This document shows, piece after piece, positions 1-10,748 of a DNA stretch of 64,000 nt. A model generated the notes under the pieces. That model ran no database searches. It saw only the letters and a program-made list of their open reading frames with translations, and was not told where the DNA came from. Positions within the stretch are counted from its first letter, which is position 1; the number at the start of each line of letters is the position of its first letter. The stretch lies in contig JAHLKI010000049.1 in NCBI GenBank assembly GCA_025602905.1, positions 46,266-110,265 of the forward strand. The letters run 5' to 3'. The position numbers were made by a program, and so were the translations under genes. The stretch comes from Phlyctochytrium arcticum. Taxonomy: Eukaryota; Chytridiomycota; Chytridiomycetes; Chytridiales; Chytridiaceae.

Positions 1-1638
1 GAGGGGTTGACATGCGGATGTTGTTGACTGTTGTCTTGAGGCGACGGAAGAGCTTGAGGAGTGCATCTTTCTCCCGGAGACTTCTTAGTAGAAAATCATG
101 CTCGCGTTTGATCTGTGATAGTATAACCTTTTGTGAGGCGATACCGTGGCAACGAAAATTTCAATATTCTGACACTTACGTCCGCAACACACTTTTTCAA
201 AGTCATGTCCAGCCGAACGCGCTCCCCCTTCTGGACAGCAAGCTGCTCTTTAGCCAACTCATGTTGCTTAAATGTCTCATCGCACTGGCGCTCCATTTCG
301 TGGATTTCTGCCCGGCGATCCTCATAATCGGCTGCTTGATCCAATTTATGCTCCTCCAATTCCTGTTCCAAGTTTAACGACAAATCTTGCTTGGTACGTG
401 CGTACTCAGGTCATACCTTTCGCTTTTTGGCAAGTCGTTCCAGTTCTTTATCAAGCTGCTGCGCAAGCGTTCCCTGCTTGACATTTTCCACCACCAGCGA
501 GCTGATGGCATCTCGAAGTACCTCGGACTGCTTTCTGCAAACCGTGTCAAATCATACTTGGTCTACAGGCGGATAAGATATCAAGCGCATACATGATCTT
601 TTGCGGCATTTCATTGGCTTGGCTAAAGGCTGCTGCATGACGCTCTCTATCCATTTCCAGGCGATCTACTTCATGCATCACCATCTCATAAGTAGCGTCT
701 TTTTCTTCCTGGTCTTTCTCCAGGTTTTCAACTTGATGGCGGCGCTGGATCACTTCCAGCTATCAGATCGCGCGTTAGTCATCGGCACGAGCCCCACAAT
801 CAGAAGTTATATTACCTTCAGCTCCTTGCTGGATGCTATCAGTTGTGGTTCCAACATGTCCGCTTTATGCCGCCGGATCTCTTCAATGTCATCCATCAAA
901 GTTTGCCTCTTTTCTTGGGTCTCCTCGATGTCCTTCTGCAGCTTCCCCTCGCGCTCTTTCGCAAGCTTGACTTCATTTTCTGCCTGAACAGCGGATTGTG
1001 AATACAACACCAGGCGCTGAAGATCATACAGCACCGCACCTTCAATAGTTCTCTTTTCAGTTCCCCAATTTCCGTGTTTTCTGTGAACTGTTTGCTGGCT
1101 GTTCTGTCAATCTCCAGCCGTTGCTTCTGAAGGTCTTGGCCGACATCTTTCACCCGCTTGATGAGTTGTTTCTCATATTCAGCGCATGAAAGTAAAAATG
1201 CGTGTAAGGAGCGTAGCCGATCTTCCAAGTAATTAATGCTGTGGGACCATTTGAGAATAAAATTTGACAGAGTTCCGTTAGCGTGGATCACCTCTCTTCC
1301 GGCACATCCTTTTTCCCCCGGAGCGTCTCTAAGAATTTGAATCCTGGGGAAACCTCAAGATTGAAAAGGCCCCCAAGGTAGAATTCTTCCCCACCACCGC
1401 CTTCTTCATTGTCGGTTGGTCGAGCTCCAGTCCTGGTTCGAGTAGATTTTGCTGGCGCAGGATTAAAAACATCGGCTGTAGATGCGGTTATTGATTGAGT
1501 GGTTTCGGAAGTTGCAGCAGCGCCGGCTAAAGTAAATAGTTACAATGCAATTACTATTATTTAGCTTGACAAAATTTACAGACCTGCCGATAGCTCATAC
1601 GAGGAGGCAGCCGGGCGGTCACCATCTCGATCAGCCAT
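1..1638 (-). CDS. Coiled-coil protein, 5' part of gene (ciliary CCDC146/MBO2-like?)
   Basis: This is the N-terminal part of a minus-strand gene that runs off the left edge. The start codon is at 1638 (MADRDGDRPAAS). A first intron of about 55 nt ends near 1530 and a second removes about 53 nt near 1235-1290; others are likely at about 1050, 780, 600 and 400. After an acidic, low-complexity start comes a short globular stretch (NLEVSPGFKFLETLRG), then long heptad-rich segments full of Glu, Lys, Gln and Arg, seen at 807-1290, 547-753 and 96-383. The order, a short 'F-x-x-L-x-x-L' helix followed by continuous coiled coil with 'YEKQLIKRVKDVGQDLQKQR', resembles CCDC146/MBO2 of motile cilia, which would fit a flagellated fungus. 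That match is from memory of the family and is weak. Any long coiled-coil protein is possible. Confidence 0.5.
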
Positions 1639-2074
1639 ATTCGGTGTTGCAAAATATCTAACAGCAAAGAAAAAGAATCTTTTCTTTAGATTATTACGTA
1701 TGCAGGGTCAGATCATTTGAAGTAAGGTAAAGTTTAGGTTATTTTGCAGACTACCTTCGTCTGCAATCGGACACTTTCCTGTAGTAGCTACAGTGTACGA
1801 AGATGACATGACGGTAAAAATCACCTCACGACAGATTCACAAACTTGCTGGACAACGGTTTTAGTGCCAAAAACCGCGAGATGGACGCTGGACTCTAATT
1901 TTTACATCCCGCCAAGCATCCTCCAAATGGAACAGAAAGTAGGTGCGTTTGCAAACTAAAGCTTGCACGCAAGTCTGGGATAAGGAGAAACATTGACTAT
2001 GTTGGCGTAGGCAATTGGATTTAAGTTACTTAATTTAAAATGCAAAAGTACAATATGTGGTGGGGCCCTGGCCT

Positions 2075-3580
2075 TTAGGCAGGGGAAATGATTTCACTGT
2101 CTCGCTCAACTGCCTCCGCAGCCTCGGCGGCGGATATATCGGCCATTGACAGTTTTGCTTTTTTGGTCTTGAGAGGCGGCGGTTTGGCGACACCGGGTTC
2201 GACCAGGGGAGTGGAACTGCTATCGAAATGGGTATCTACGGGGGGAACACCAGACGCGCGCTTTCGTTTTACTTGACGAGTAGGTAGATCTGCCAGAGAT
2301 GGTGGGAGCGGAGTTGTACGTGGTGTGTATAGCGGGGAAGCATGGGGAGGTGGTGCATAGGGTGAGTAGTTCATGTTGGCGTACATTGACGGATAGTATG
2401 CATGAGACGATGCCCCAAGGTGAGGCGGGAATGGACTTGCGAATGGCGCAGAGTGGTGGTATGGGTTCCCGTCATAAGGAGTGGGTGTCGACGGTTGTGG
2501 TGGGTATGGTGTGTGGCGCTTTGTTGAACGGTTGCGGTGTCGTGGGGGTGACATGGGCGGCCCTGGCATGTATGGCGAGTAGTAGTGAGGATGAGCTGCA
2601 ACTGGTCGGGACGGGCGACCACGGCCAGAGTATGAACGGGGGGAGGATCCCACATTTCGATCTGAGCTACTTTCAGCCTTGTCTAACCGATCTGGAATGT
2701 TGACGCCAACCTCGCGCGCGGCCTCCTGCCAGTTGGTAACCATCTGCATATCCATCAAGAATTTTGCATGAACGGAGTTGCTGTCGGAAGGACCAAGTTT
2801 GCTGGATTTCCTTGTCGGAATGGAGGCTGGAATGGAGGAGTTACAGACTTCATCCCGAGTTGGCGAGACGGACTTGGCCGGTGCTGTGAACCTGATGTAA
2901 AAATTGCGAGACTTGATGCCCTTCCCGCTCGTGTTAAAGTTTGACGGGAGGTGAGTGTAGGTTGACATTGGAGGCTCCGCGGCACCGGCCAATGAGAAGG
3001 GAGATAGATAGGTAGACCCGTACAGCTCTTGTGCTGAACTATCCCATTCTGGAGGACCAGGCGTGTAATCACTCCTGGCCAAACCCATCTTTTGGATTTC
3101 CCTGGAATCCACCGGGATGTTGAATGGATCTATTGGAACTGATGGGGCAGATGCGGCTGATGATGAACCAGGTGGGGATTGAAAGCTTCTCGACAGCTCG
3201 TACGGCCAGTTGAATCTATCTTTGCCGGCGGTCCCTGGGCGAAGGCCAACCATACCACCCACGGATAGTTTGGGAGCCGAGAGCTTTGGGTCTTGAGCAG
3301 CTACCACGGATATTTGACAAATGGCTCCCCATGGTGCAATGTATCCGCAATTTCCGAGGTCCTCGCGAGTCCATTTGACGTGGTTGAGATAGTGATGTAA
3401 GGAGGCTACTGCAGGGAGAAACTCACGAGAGCCAGCGAGCTCTACCAAGCGCTCGAACGCCTCGCAGACAATCGGATCCAATGGTACTGAAAGGTCCAAG
3501 ACTAGTCGAGCAAGATCCTCAATCTCGCGGATATCGTGCAAGTGTCGCGCGGTCGAAAAAATGGGAGGTGGCTCAAGCAT
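2075..3580 (-). CDS. Hypothetical protein with Pro/Ser/Tyr-rich middle and nuclear localisation signals
   Basis: A single uninterrupted frame of 501 residues starts at MLEPPPIF. Residues 1-130 look globular and helical (REIEDLARLVLDLSVPLD, then a segment with Trp and Cys). Residues 130-430 are low complexity, rich in Pro, Ser, Tyr and His (SPYAPPPHASPLY-like runs), typical of disordered regulatory proteins. The C-terminus has basic clusters RQVKRKR and KTKKAKLS that look like nuclear localisation signals, followed by an Ala/Glu-rich tail. I do not recognise the N-terminal domain. The gene lies tail to head with the coiled-coil gene on the same strand, about 435 bp apart. A transcription or chromatin role is only inferred from the composition. 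Confidence 0.6.
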   Translation of the reverse strand: MLEPPPIFSTARHLHDIREIEDLARLVLDLSVPLDPIVCEAFERLVELAGSREFLPAVASLHHYLNHVKWTREDLGNCGYIAPWGAICQISVVAAQDPKLSAPKLSVGGMVGLRPGTAGKDRFNWPYELSRSFQSPPGSSSAASAPSVPIDPFNIPVDSREIQKMGLARSDYTPGPPEWDSSAQELYGSTYLSPFSLAGAAEPPMSTYTHLPSNFNTSGKGIKSRNFYIRFTAPAKSVSPTRDEVCNSSIPASIPTRKSSKLGPSDSNSVHAKFLMDMQMVTNWQEAAREVGVNIPDRLDKAESSSDRNVGSSPRSYSGRGRPSRPVAAHPHYYSPYMPGPPMSPPRHRNRSTKRHTPYPPQPSTPTPYDGNPYHHSAPFASPFPPHLGASSHAYYPSMYANMNYSPYAPPPHASPLYTPRTTPLPPSLADLPTRQVKRKRASGVPPVDTHFDSSSTPLVEPGVAKPPPLKTKKAKLSMADISAAEAAEAVERDSEIISPA

Positions 3581-5608
3581 TGTTGATATACGAGTATATA
3601 TGAGGCGAAGAATAATAGAGAGGCGTCGTCGGGAGAGAGCGCTGATCCGTAAAGTGTAGTCCGTTCCCAGATGCGAGTTGAGGAGATGTTCACTTTTGCC
3701 ACAAAGTAGCGGATTGGAGGTAAGGACTTGAGGCGAATCCTGCTGGCAAGTTCTTGCTCCTTGCTCTTCTTTTTAAATACCTACCTGTTCCCCCGCAGAC
3801 TCTTGACAAGACCTTGTGACTTCTTGCTCCTAGCCGGGTGTGCTGCGTTGCGTCAAGCTAGTATTCTAATGCTTCACAAAGACCATTGTTGCTTGGGGAT
3901 CCTTTCTAATTCCCGGCGCGCTTTTACGCTGTTGGTATAGCGCTGGACCCGTACCAGTGGATAATCATGGATGTTGTTTGCTCAGGTCCAGGATGATCTG
4001 ACCAAGGGTCGTCGCCTGCCCAGAGCTGAGGACCGCACCCTCATTGCACTTAGTATTCTGAAGGCCCATACCGAGCCGGTTGGCCCGATCTATTTCTGGC
4101 CTTCGGTTGCTTGCTGACGGGAGCGCGCGTTCGCGTCGTCGGACATTTGCTTACGTGCTCGCCCACGTGATGCAAAATAGCGCGGATCGAGCAGCGGCAC
4201 AGTACATTCGCTGTGCCACCATGGGAACTTCGCTAATACAAAAGCGCGTTGGGCGCGTCGCCGGTGGCCATCCATCTTGCACAATCTACTTTTGCCGAGA
4301 TCTTTTTGGTACAAAGCCAGTTGGGGCAGGATGAGGCAAGAACTCCCACTACGTGACACCATACGGGGATCGGAAGGGGAGGGTGTAGGTATTCATACTG
4401 AGACTTTGCCTTGTCTGCTGCCACGTTGAGACTTGATGGAACTCCCGATCCGTGAGACCATGTGGGGATCGGAGACGGAGGGTGCAGGTATGCACTATTG
4501 TCGGTAGTGTATTACTGAGACCACCTGTTCTTGACTGGTGACCGCCTCAACTGGTTTTGTTGTCAACTTGATCTCGCGCATTGCTCTTGCTCAATCCTTG
4601 AGTGGAAGGTAATTAAATTAACCTTTGTTGCACCGTGATTTATTTGGTCAAGTACTAACTCCTTACCGAGAACAGTAGGAACATCACTCACGTAATATCT
4701 TCAAGCCAAGTACACCCGTATTCTGCCTCCGCTCATTTGGGGCCCATAAACTCGGCCTATTTTGGTATGTTGGTATCGCTTTTTCCTGATCCACTTGATT
4801 TCCTCTTTTAACGAACCCTCGCTTGCCACAGCTGATCCAAAGAGGGGGACGTCCTCAATCCAGACCAGAGTATCGGCGATGGGGATAAAGCCGGCCTAGC
4901 AAACCAAGCCGCTGACTGAAACAAGCAATTCTCGGCACAGAGTATGGTGAGAATTTTCGAGTTTGCGGTATGCCTCGTCTTCTGGTATTAATTGTTACTC
5001 TAGCCAAAATTTGTCGGGAGCGAGGCATCTATGGGATTTTAAAGAAGTCCGGGTGCGCTACCTAAAAGTACGCATGAACAAGACAAATGCACCCCCTACA
5101 CACACGCACACATTCTTCCCCCTCCCATCGTGTGGTCCTAAATGTATCAGTTGTCAAATGGATTATAGTAATTCTAGCACAAACAATACAATATGAACCC
5201 CCTCTTTTTTCAATCGAAATTTCTTACATGACCCTGTTGTTCAAAGTATCCAAAACGTGTGGGATATAAAATCAAGTCTAGTACTAGTATGCAGACCGAT
5301 GAAACAGAACGCGGTGGGAGGGCGCTAGTCTTGATAACTCATAAAAAATGGGTCCTACATACCCGACAGGTCTACCCATACCAACGCCTTATCTGAAACA
5401 TAACACGTATTTGTACGGCGCAGTACCGTAGTAACAACGAGTACCGCACGCAAGTACGTTACACTTCGTTCGCAACAAGATGAACTTCCGGCAGGAGGAC
5501 ATTTGCAAGGCTATACTCGAAATACCTATACCGATCAGAAAGGACGCGTCTACATACGTCACACTTTCACTGCTTATACTTTTCATTGCACCTGAACATG
5601 AACGGTAA
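3581..5608. other. Gene-poor interval with a diverged direct repeat
   Basis: No convincing gene. The frame at about 3985-4118 (+), reading DDLTKGRRLPRAEDRTLIAL, looks protein-like but is short and ends at a stop, so it may be a relic exon. Two diverged direct copies start at 4341 and 4440 (period 99): both read aactccc..cgtga.acca...ggggatcgga..ggagggtg.aggta. Simple CA-rich sequence lies at 5096-5112. Confidence 0.5.
4341..4498. repeat. Diverged two-copy direct repeat, period about 99 bp
   Basis: Copy one starts at 4341 (AACTCCCACTACGTGA) and copy two at 4440 (AACTCCCGATCCGTGA). About 55 bp of each can be aligned by eye, including the shared core GGGGATCGGA. No coding potential is seen. Confidence 0.5.
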
Positions 5609-7157
5609 CTAACTTTTCTCTGGCTGCGAGAGCTTCTTTTGCCAATACGATTTTAATCTGGACAGAGAGGTTATGATGGTCACTACAACATCCATACAAT
5701 CATTTTCCGAGTTTCTAGTCACACGGTCACTCGTCCAACCTCTGCCGCTTCCTTGGCATGCTTCTTCAGCATGACTAGAAGAATACACAAATTTCTCCAA
5801 AGCGGCAATAGCTGTTTGGCAGTCGGTGTTGGGGTGTCTGTGGTTTTCAGGCTGCTCCTTTTCATGATGAACGTTGGTTTTGTCAAAAGCGTTGCATGCT
5901 GCGTCATTGGCTTCCTTCATCTTCTTGAAACCCACTGATATGAAACCTCGCTGGTGAATTCACGATGCAATCTCCGTGGGTCCAATATTTTTCCCAAGTT
6001 TGCGTCGCCTATCCGCAAGGTATTGATCGTGACATAGTGTGGCCAATTGCCGGAAAGAAATTGCGGCGCTGGTGGCTGCGAAAATTTGCTGGAGAAGGGT
6101 CAAGAACGCAGCGCACAATAGTTGAGAGGCAGTGCAAGACTATCACGACATGGTTTCTCTTTCTATATCGGATGAATAGTGGGAGCAGCCTCTTTAGGGC
6201 AAGCTTGTATTCGGCTATACTTCCACTGGCCAAAGCTGTTGCCGCGTCCAACACCAATGGCAGCTCCTCGTCAAATAGGCGGATGAGGGAGTCGATGATC
6301 ACGGCCTGCATGGGTGAGAAGGCATCTTTGTGCCGGGTATAATTGTCCATGACACGAACTTTGCATCGCTTCCATGCCATGAAGAGCATGGTCAGTAGCA
6401 TTACTCTTCTTACTGGCCGCAATTTGACGAGTTGGATGGCGAGGTGGGGGAAGGCCGAACCCCAAATGGGCATAAAGACGCCAAAATTCCATACAAGCAA
6501 AGCTGAACTGAATGCGATTAGCTAGCATATTCCCTCGATATAAATATGGCTTTGTACCTTGCTGCGCGTTCAGGGCTATGTGCGTGGCATCTGGCCATGG
6601 GAAGAGCAGCTGGCGAAGATAGGAGGTTATCGTGAATATTTTGACTTTGGGACCATAATGCCTTCAGGACGTTCCGCCAGACATAAAAGCCCCCTGCCAA
6701 CCATATAAAGCCGCCTTTATATGATTTGATGAATGTCGCAACATTTCTCTTGCCGAGGAAGGATGCCTGGGGATTTATGAGGCATCGCTCGCAGAACGTG
6801 CACAGAGAGATTGTTTCCCGGTAAAAAGTGGCGAAACCTGGATGGCTAGGTCCCGGAGTGAGGTATTGGAGTAGCCGTTGGTGAAGCTTGCGACGTTGCC
6901 TTGGTTGTCTGCGGTCCCCAGGGGCTTGTGGTCGGCGAAGGTGTCTCTGCCTCATCAAACCACATATCCGAAAGTTGCAATAAGCACACAAACTGCCCTC
7001 TCTGCATGAGCAAATGTTGGACAGCAAACATGGCGAGATTGCGTAGCCCGAGCATGCTGTTGAAGTTTCGCCAATGAGCGTATGCCCTTTCGGCTGGATG
7101 TCCGATGATTTGCTCTTCAACCCACTCCGGCGAAAATTGAATGTTGTGGTTTCTCAA
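5609..7157 (-). pseudogene. Diverged relative (E1) of the E2/E3 transposase, probably broken
   Basis: Minus-strand exons align by eye with the large transposases at 50.6-57 kb. Near 6690 it reads FIWLAGGFYVW (E3: FVLAGDFYVW). Near 6560-6580 it reads FPWPDATHIALNAQQ (E3: VPDIMHVALNAQE). At 6030-6500, after an intron ending near 6510, it has RRVMLLTMLFMAWKRC, then LFDEELPLVLDAATALASGS and RKRNHVVIVLHCL (E3: FEEYIPIAVDCPYLLASGD and KKNYVNIFLFQLG). A plausible 50-nt intron near 6849-6898 joins the N-terminal exon (from MRNHNIQFSPEW at 7157), which has no counterpart in E2/E3 and carries no MPPKRK start. The frames on either side of about 6620 do not join, so an indel probably breaks it. The last segment, 5609-5935, is charged and not clearly homologous. 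I found no terminal repeats. Confidence 0.55.
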
Positions 7158-8437
7158 GTCTCATACAATAGCCCCCGCATCGAACAAATGACTCGATACA
7201 GCTTGACACTCCTCTTGGCATCTTTGCGAGGCCGGCGAGTGCGTGCTTCTATATTTGCGTTGAACCGTTTGTCGCGTGAACGACTATAGTGATGGTAAGG
7301 ATTGCGCAAGCGGTGGATCCGGCTTGGGCATAGCAGCAGGCGCACCGAGGGCGCGTGTGTATAGAGGGTTGGTTTTCCGCGGATGACAGTCGTTTGCGGG
7401 AATTTGGCCCTTTGATCCGTTTGGTCCACCCCTCTTCCTTTGAGTTTCCGTATGACTAGCCAGTCCACTGAACACTTTTGTTCTCCCAAGTAATTATGTG
7501 CACACCTCCCAGACTTCCCAATCCAAACGATCCGTTCGATTGACGTTGTATTCCTGTGTTTTAGGATATCGACTTTCAAACTTTTGTAGAATACCAGCAC
7601 AAGCGATCTTTGGGGGGAAAAGATTGAAATTAGTATAAATGACAGCTTTATCGCCTCCCATGCGGTCTTACATGTATCAGAACTTCTTTGTTATTGACCG
7701 TATGCCTGTCACTTTGCGGAGATCAGCAAGGCCGTTGGTCGGTTCGCTCTGCGGGAAGCTGCCCCGGCGGGTTGGGGGGCGCATTCCTTCATTGCTAATG
7801 CCCTCCTCCTTCCCATATATCCCGCTGGAGTGGATCTACGTCTTGCCGGCAAGAGTGACAGGTCCGGTCCCTCCGTTTGATTGCGGCACATTCCTCGCCG
7901 GCACCTTCACAAGGACATGGCGGCAGGTGAAGCCGACATCAAGCAAATAGTAGAGACACCAGATCCGGCACTGGTAGATAAGCTGCCTGTACTGAATTTC
8001 TTCGCGTGAGACACTGAGAATCGCCGCGACGCGATAGTTATACGCGACCTCTCAACCCTAGCTCACCCAATTCGGGTGTCGCCGCCTATCAACGGAACGT
8101 TCGCTGCGATTTCGGCCAGCGCATCATCACCTTTTCCGCCTGCTAAATCTGCTCTAGTCAGACCGGCCTATTCTCATCACCACCAACCTTAGACATATAC
8201 CGCCGCAACAGACGTCTGGCGTAAGAAGCAACCGCCGAGTTTACTTGTTGTGTAGGTGGCCAAGAAAAAACATGTCTGCTCCTGGAGCGCAATCTTACGC
8301 AGTCTTCTCTTTCTCAACAGGCATATACTGAAAGAACCACAGAAACCCCTGAATCTCAATTACAAGAATGTAGGCTACCGCACCATACATTCTCATGTTT
8401 AGGGACTAATTACTTGTTGGCAGCATCGCATTTTTAC
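7158..8437. other. Interval without a recognised gene
   Basis: Open frames at 7154-7600 (-) and 7639-7950 (+) are basic and show no family feature. They may be decayed parts of the E1 element. The last 100-150 bp should hold the promoter and 5' leader of the SEC14-like gene. Confidence 0.4.
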
Positions 8438-9373
8438 ATGGCAGAGGGACAAACCGGGCGCGTGGGAAACCTGACCCCACAGGAACAAGAGACATTGGCT
8501 CAGTTCAAAAAAGAGATTACCGAGGAGAATGTCTATGACCCGGCAAAACATGACGACCACATCTTGCTTCGATTTTTGCGTGCCCGCAAGTTTCAAATTC
8601 CCGCGGCAAAGAAAATGTGGACAGATTATGTCAATTGGCGGAAAGAGTTTGGTACCGAAGAAATCCTGACTTCCTTTGACTTTCCCGAATACCCGGTCGT
8701 GAAAAAGTTTTACCCGCGATTTTATCACAAGGTGGACAAACAGGGTCGGCCAATCTACATCGAACTCCTTGGTGGCGTCGATGTCAAGCAATTGTTTGCG
8801 GTCACGGATATTGACCGCATGTTGAAGAACCACGTATATGAGTACGAAAAGCTGGTGAATTACCGCCTGCCGGCCTGCTCCAAGAAGGCCGGGCACTACA
8901 TAGAGCAGAGCTGCACGATTTTGGACCTTAAAGGTGTCTACATCACCCAGTTCCCAAGTGTGGCCAACCTTGTCAAACAAGTATCCACTATTGCACAAAA
9001 CTACTACCCAGAGATGCTGGGGAAAATGTACATTATCAACGCGCCAATGCTGTTCACGGGAGTTTGGTCGATCGTGAAGGGATTTCTGGATGAGGTTACG
9101 GTCAGCAAGATCAACATTCTTGGTTCAAGCTACAAGTCAAAGCTTTTGGAGACAATCGATGAGGCAAATCTTCCAAAGATGTTTGGCGGATCATGCAACT
9201 GCCCAGGAGGATGCGACCACGCCGACGTTGGACCATGGAACGATGGAACCGTTGAAGGTTATCCCCAGGAAGTCATGGAAAAGGTATGCACACGTATTGT
9301 ACGATTTTTTGAAACAGCATTGCTAATTTTACGACAGTTCAACCGCTTGTACGGACCTGCCCCACAGAAATAG
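8438..9373 (+). CDS. SEC14: SEC14-type phosphatidylinositol/phosphatidylcholine transfer protein
   Basis: This is a CRAL-TRIO domain lipid transfer protein that exchanges PI and PC at Golgi membranes and coordinates lipid metabolism with secretion. The N-terminal CRAL-TRIO-N helices contain LLRFLRARKF (about residues 40-50). The lipid-binding domain includes the VDKQGRPIYIELLGG segment, CTILDLKGV, YPEMLGKMYIINAP and the C-terminal LPKMFGGSCNCPGGC with the GPW motif seen in fungal Sec14p. Exons are 8438-9283 and 9338-9373. The 54-nt intron is a multiple of three without a stop, so unspliced translation would insert 18 residues. I chose Met 8438 (MAEGQTGRVGNLTP), which matches the usual fungal N-terminus; an in-frame ATG at 8414 follows a possible splice acceptor. 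Length about 293 residues, near the usual 300. Family assignment is strong. Confidence 0.93.
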   Translation: MAEGQTGRVGNLTPQEQETLAQFKKEITEENVYDPAKHDDHILLRFLRARKFQIPAAKKMWTDYVNWRKEFGTEEILTSFDFPEYPVVKKFYPRFYHKVDKQGRPIYIELLGGVDVKQLFAVTDIDRMLKNHVYEYEKLVNYRLPACSKKAGHYIEQSCTILDLKGVYITQFPSVANLVKQVSTIAQNYYPEMLGKMYIINAPMLFTGVWSIVKGFLDEVTVSKINILGSSYKSKLLETIDEANLPKMFGGSCNCPGGCDHADVGPWNDGTVEGYPQEVMEKVCTRIVRFFETALLILRQFNRLYGPAPQK

Positions 9374-9566
9374 GTTTTCCGGAGATTTTCTTTTCTGAAA
9401 CCATACGATGTCGTCTTATTATTTTTGTTTGATACTCCCACTGTTGTAATCTAGTCTGATCCTATACCAGAGCCTCTGGTCGCTTTTCCGGACAGGACCC
9501 TCTAATCCAATTGTCCCCGAGCACGCGATATCATCCTGAAACCATCTACATAATATGGGATAAAGA

Positions 9567-10606
9567 CTAATCGGAATCGTCATCATCAGCGGTCATTCCA
9601 GCTGCATAGCCGGTCCCGGTCGCTTGCATCAAGTACGATGCTGTCTCATCGGATTTTGCGATTTCAACGGCGGTCTTGCCGTCCTTGTTGCGTAATTTTG
9701 TGTCTATTCCGCCTTGTGCCAACAGCTGCTGAACCACTTTCGCATGACCTCCTGCACCAACAGTTAGTTTCGTACGAGTATACACTCAAGATTATAAGCT
9801 GTACTGACCCCAAGCTGCCAGATGCAGAGGTGTATCGCCCAGTTTGTTCTATTCATAATCAAACAAGATTAGTCTCTGTCTTTCTCTGCCTCAGACTTCA
9901 ACGTACTTGAGAGTTGAGAGCTGGCTGCTTTGGGAGGAGAAGATTCAACACCTCAAGATGTCCCCCTCTGCAAGCCCAATGCAATGGGGCATTGCCAGCC
10001 TTGTCCAAGGTGTTTACGGAAATACCCGCATCCAGTAGCTCCTTGGCAAATCCCGCGTTACCTATGGACATTTCCGTGAGCTGAATGTCGGCTGGATCAG
10101 AAGCTCCGCGCCAAACCTCGCTTGGCCGCCTCTGCGAGAAAAGGATGGATGTTCAGATTTAGGTAAACAAACAGTATAACCTCATGATAGACTCACCGTG
10201 CAATGGATTATCTATTTCAGCCGTATTTTCTCCAACTAGATTGATGTATGAAGCATCATCCATGGTGCTGATATACGCCAGGACTTACCGTAATTCGAAG
10301 GAACCATGCCTTCCTTGTCTCCACATCGACACTTCCACCAACTAGGCTCGTCTTTACTCAAAACACTGGATCGTTTTCGTAAGTTCATGACCCGTTTCTA
10401 GTCTATAGATCCCACTCACTATATGACATCCCCTTCCGAGAAACTCAGCTCGTCTGGCCGTTGTCCTTGATAATCATACAGGGCACGAACAACAGAGATT
10501 TCCTTCTTTCCGGGTCTGCGATGGAGGGATCCTTCAAGTCAGATCGACCAAGACTTTCCTCATTCCAAGTAACCTACCGGCTGGGGCGTGGTGGTGGTGG
10601 TGGCAT
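9567..10606 (-). CDS. OSTF1-like SH3 and ankyrin-repeat protein
   Basis: Eight exons on the minus strand can be joined: 10606-10578, 10515-10420, 10365-10289, 10235-10197, 10131-10117 (15 nt), 10061-9907, 9848-9809 and 9751-9567. They give about 211 residues, against 214 in human osteoclast-stimulating factor 1. Order: Pro-rich start (MPPPPPRPSR); SH3 domain with ALYDY, DELSFSEGDVI, WW and a final PSNY; linker IDNPLHEAAKRGN; ankyrin repeats with GNAPLHWACRGGHLEVL and GDTPLHLAAWGGHAKVV; acidic tail ADDDDSD. The IDNPLHEAAKRGN junction is a hallmark of OSTF1. Cytoplasmic adaptor; the human protein is an SH3 adaptor linked to cytoskeleton and signalling. The gene is head to head with the LIM gene. 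The exon joins were all checked for phase and leave no stop. Confidence 0.88.
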
Positions 10607-10748
10607 TTTGCTGATCGTTTCACGGCAAACAGTTAATGCTGTTAGATGGGCGGAAAAGAAGAACGTTTTTGAGCCAGTCACGGTGCTCACGTCACGACCT
10701 CGAGAATTCAAACGGAATTCGCCAATCACCAAACACAAAACTCACAGG
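10607..10748. promoter_or_regulatory. Shared divergent promoter interval
   Basis: Only 142 bp separate the start codons of the OSTF1-like gene (-) and the LIM gene (+), so promoter elements must be shared or overlap the 5' exons. No clear TATA box was seen. Confidence 0.4.

Noticed and set aside
8399..8998. 199-codon minus-strand ORF
   Set aside because: It lies antisense to the SEC14-like coding sequence and has no family features.
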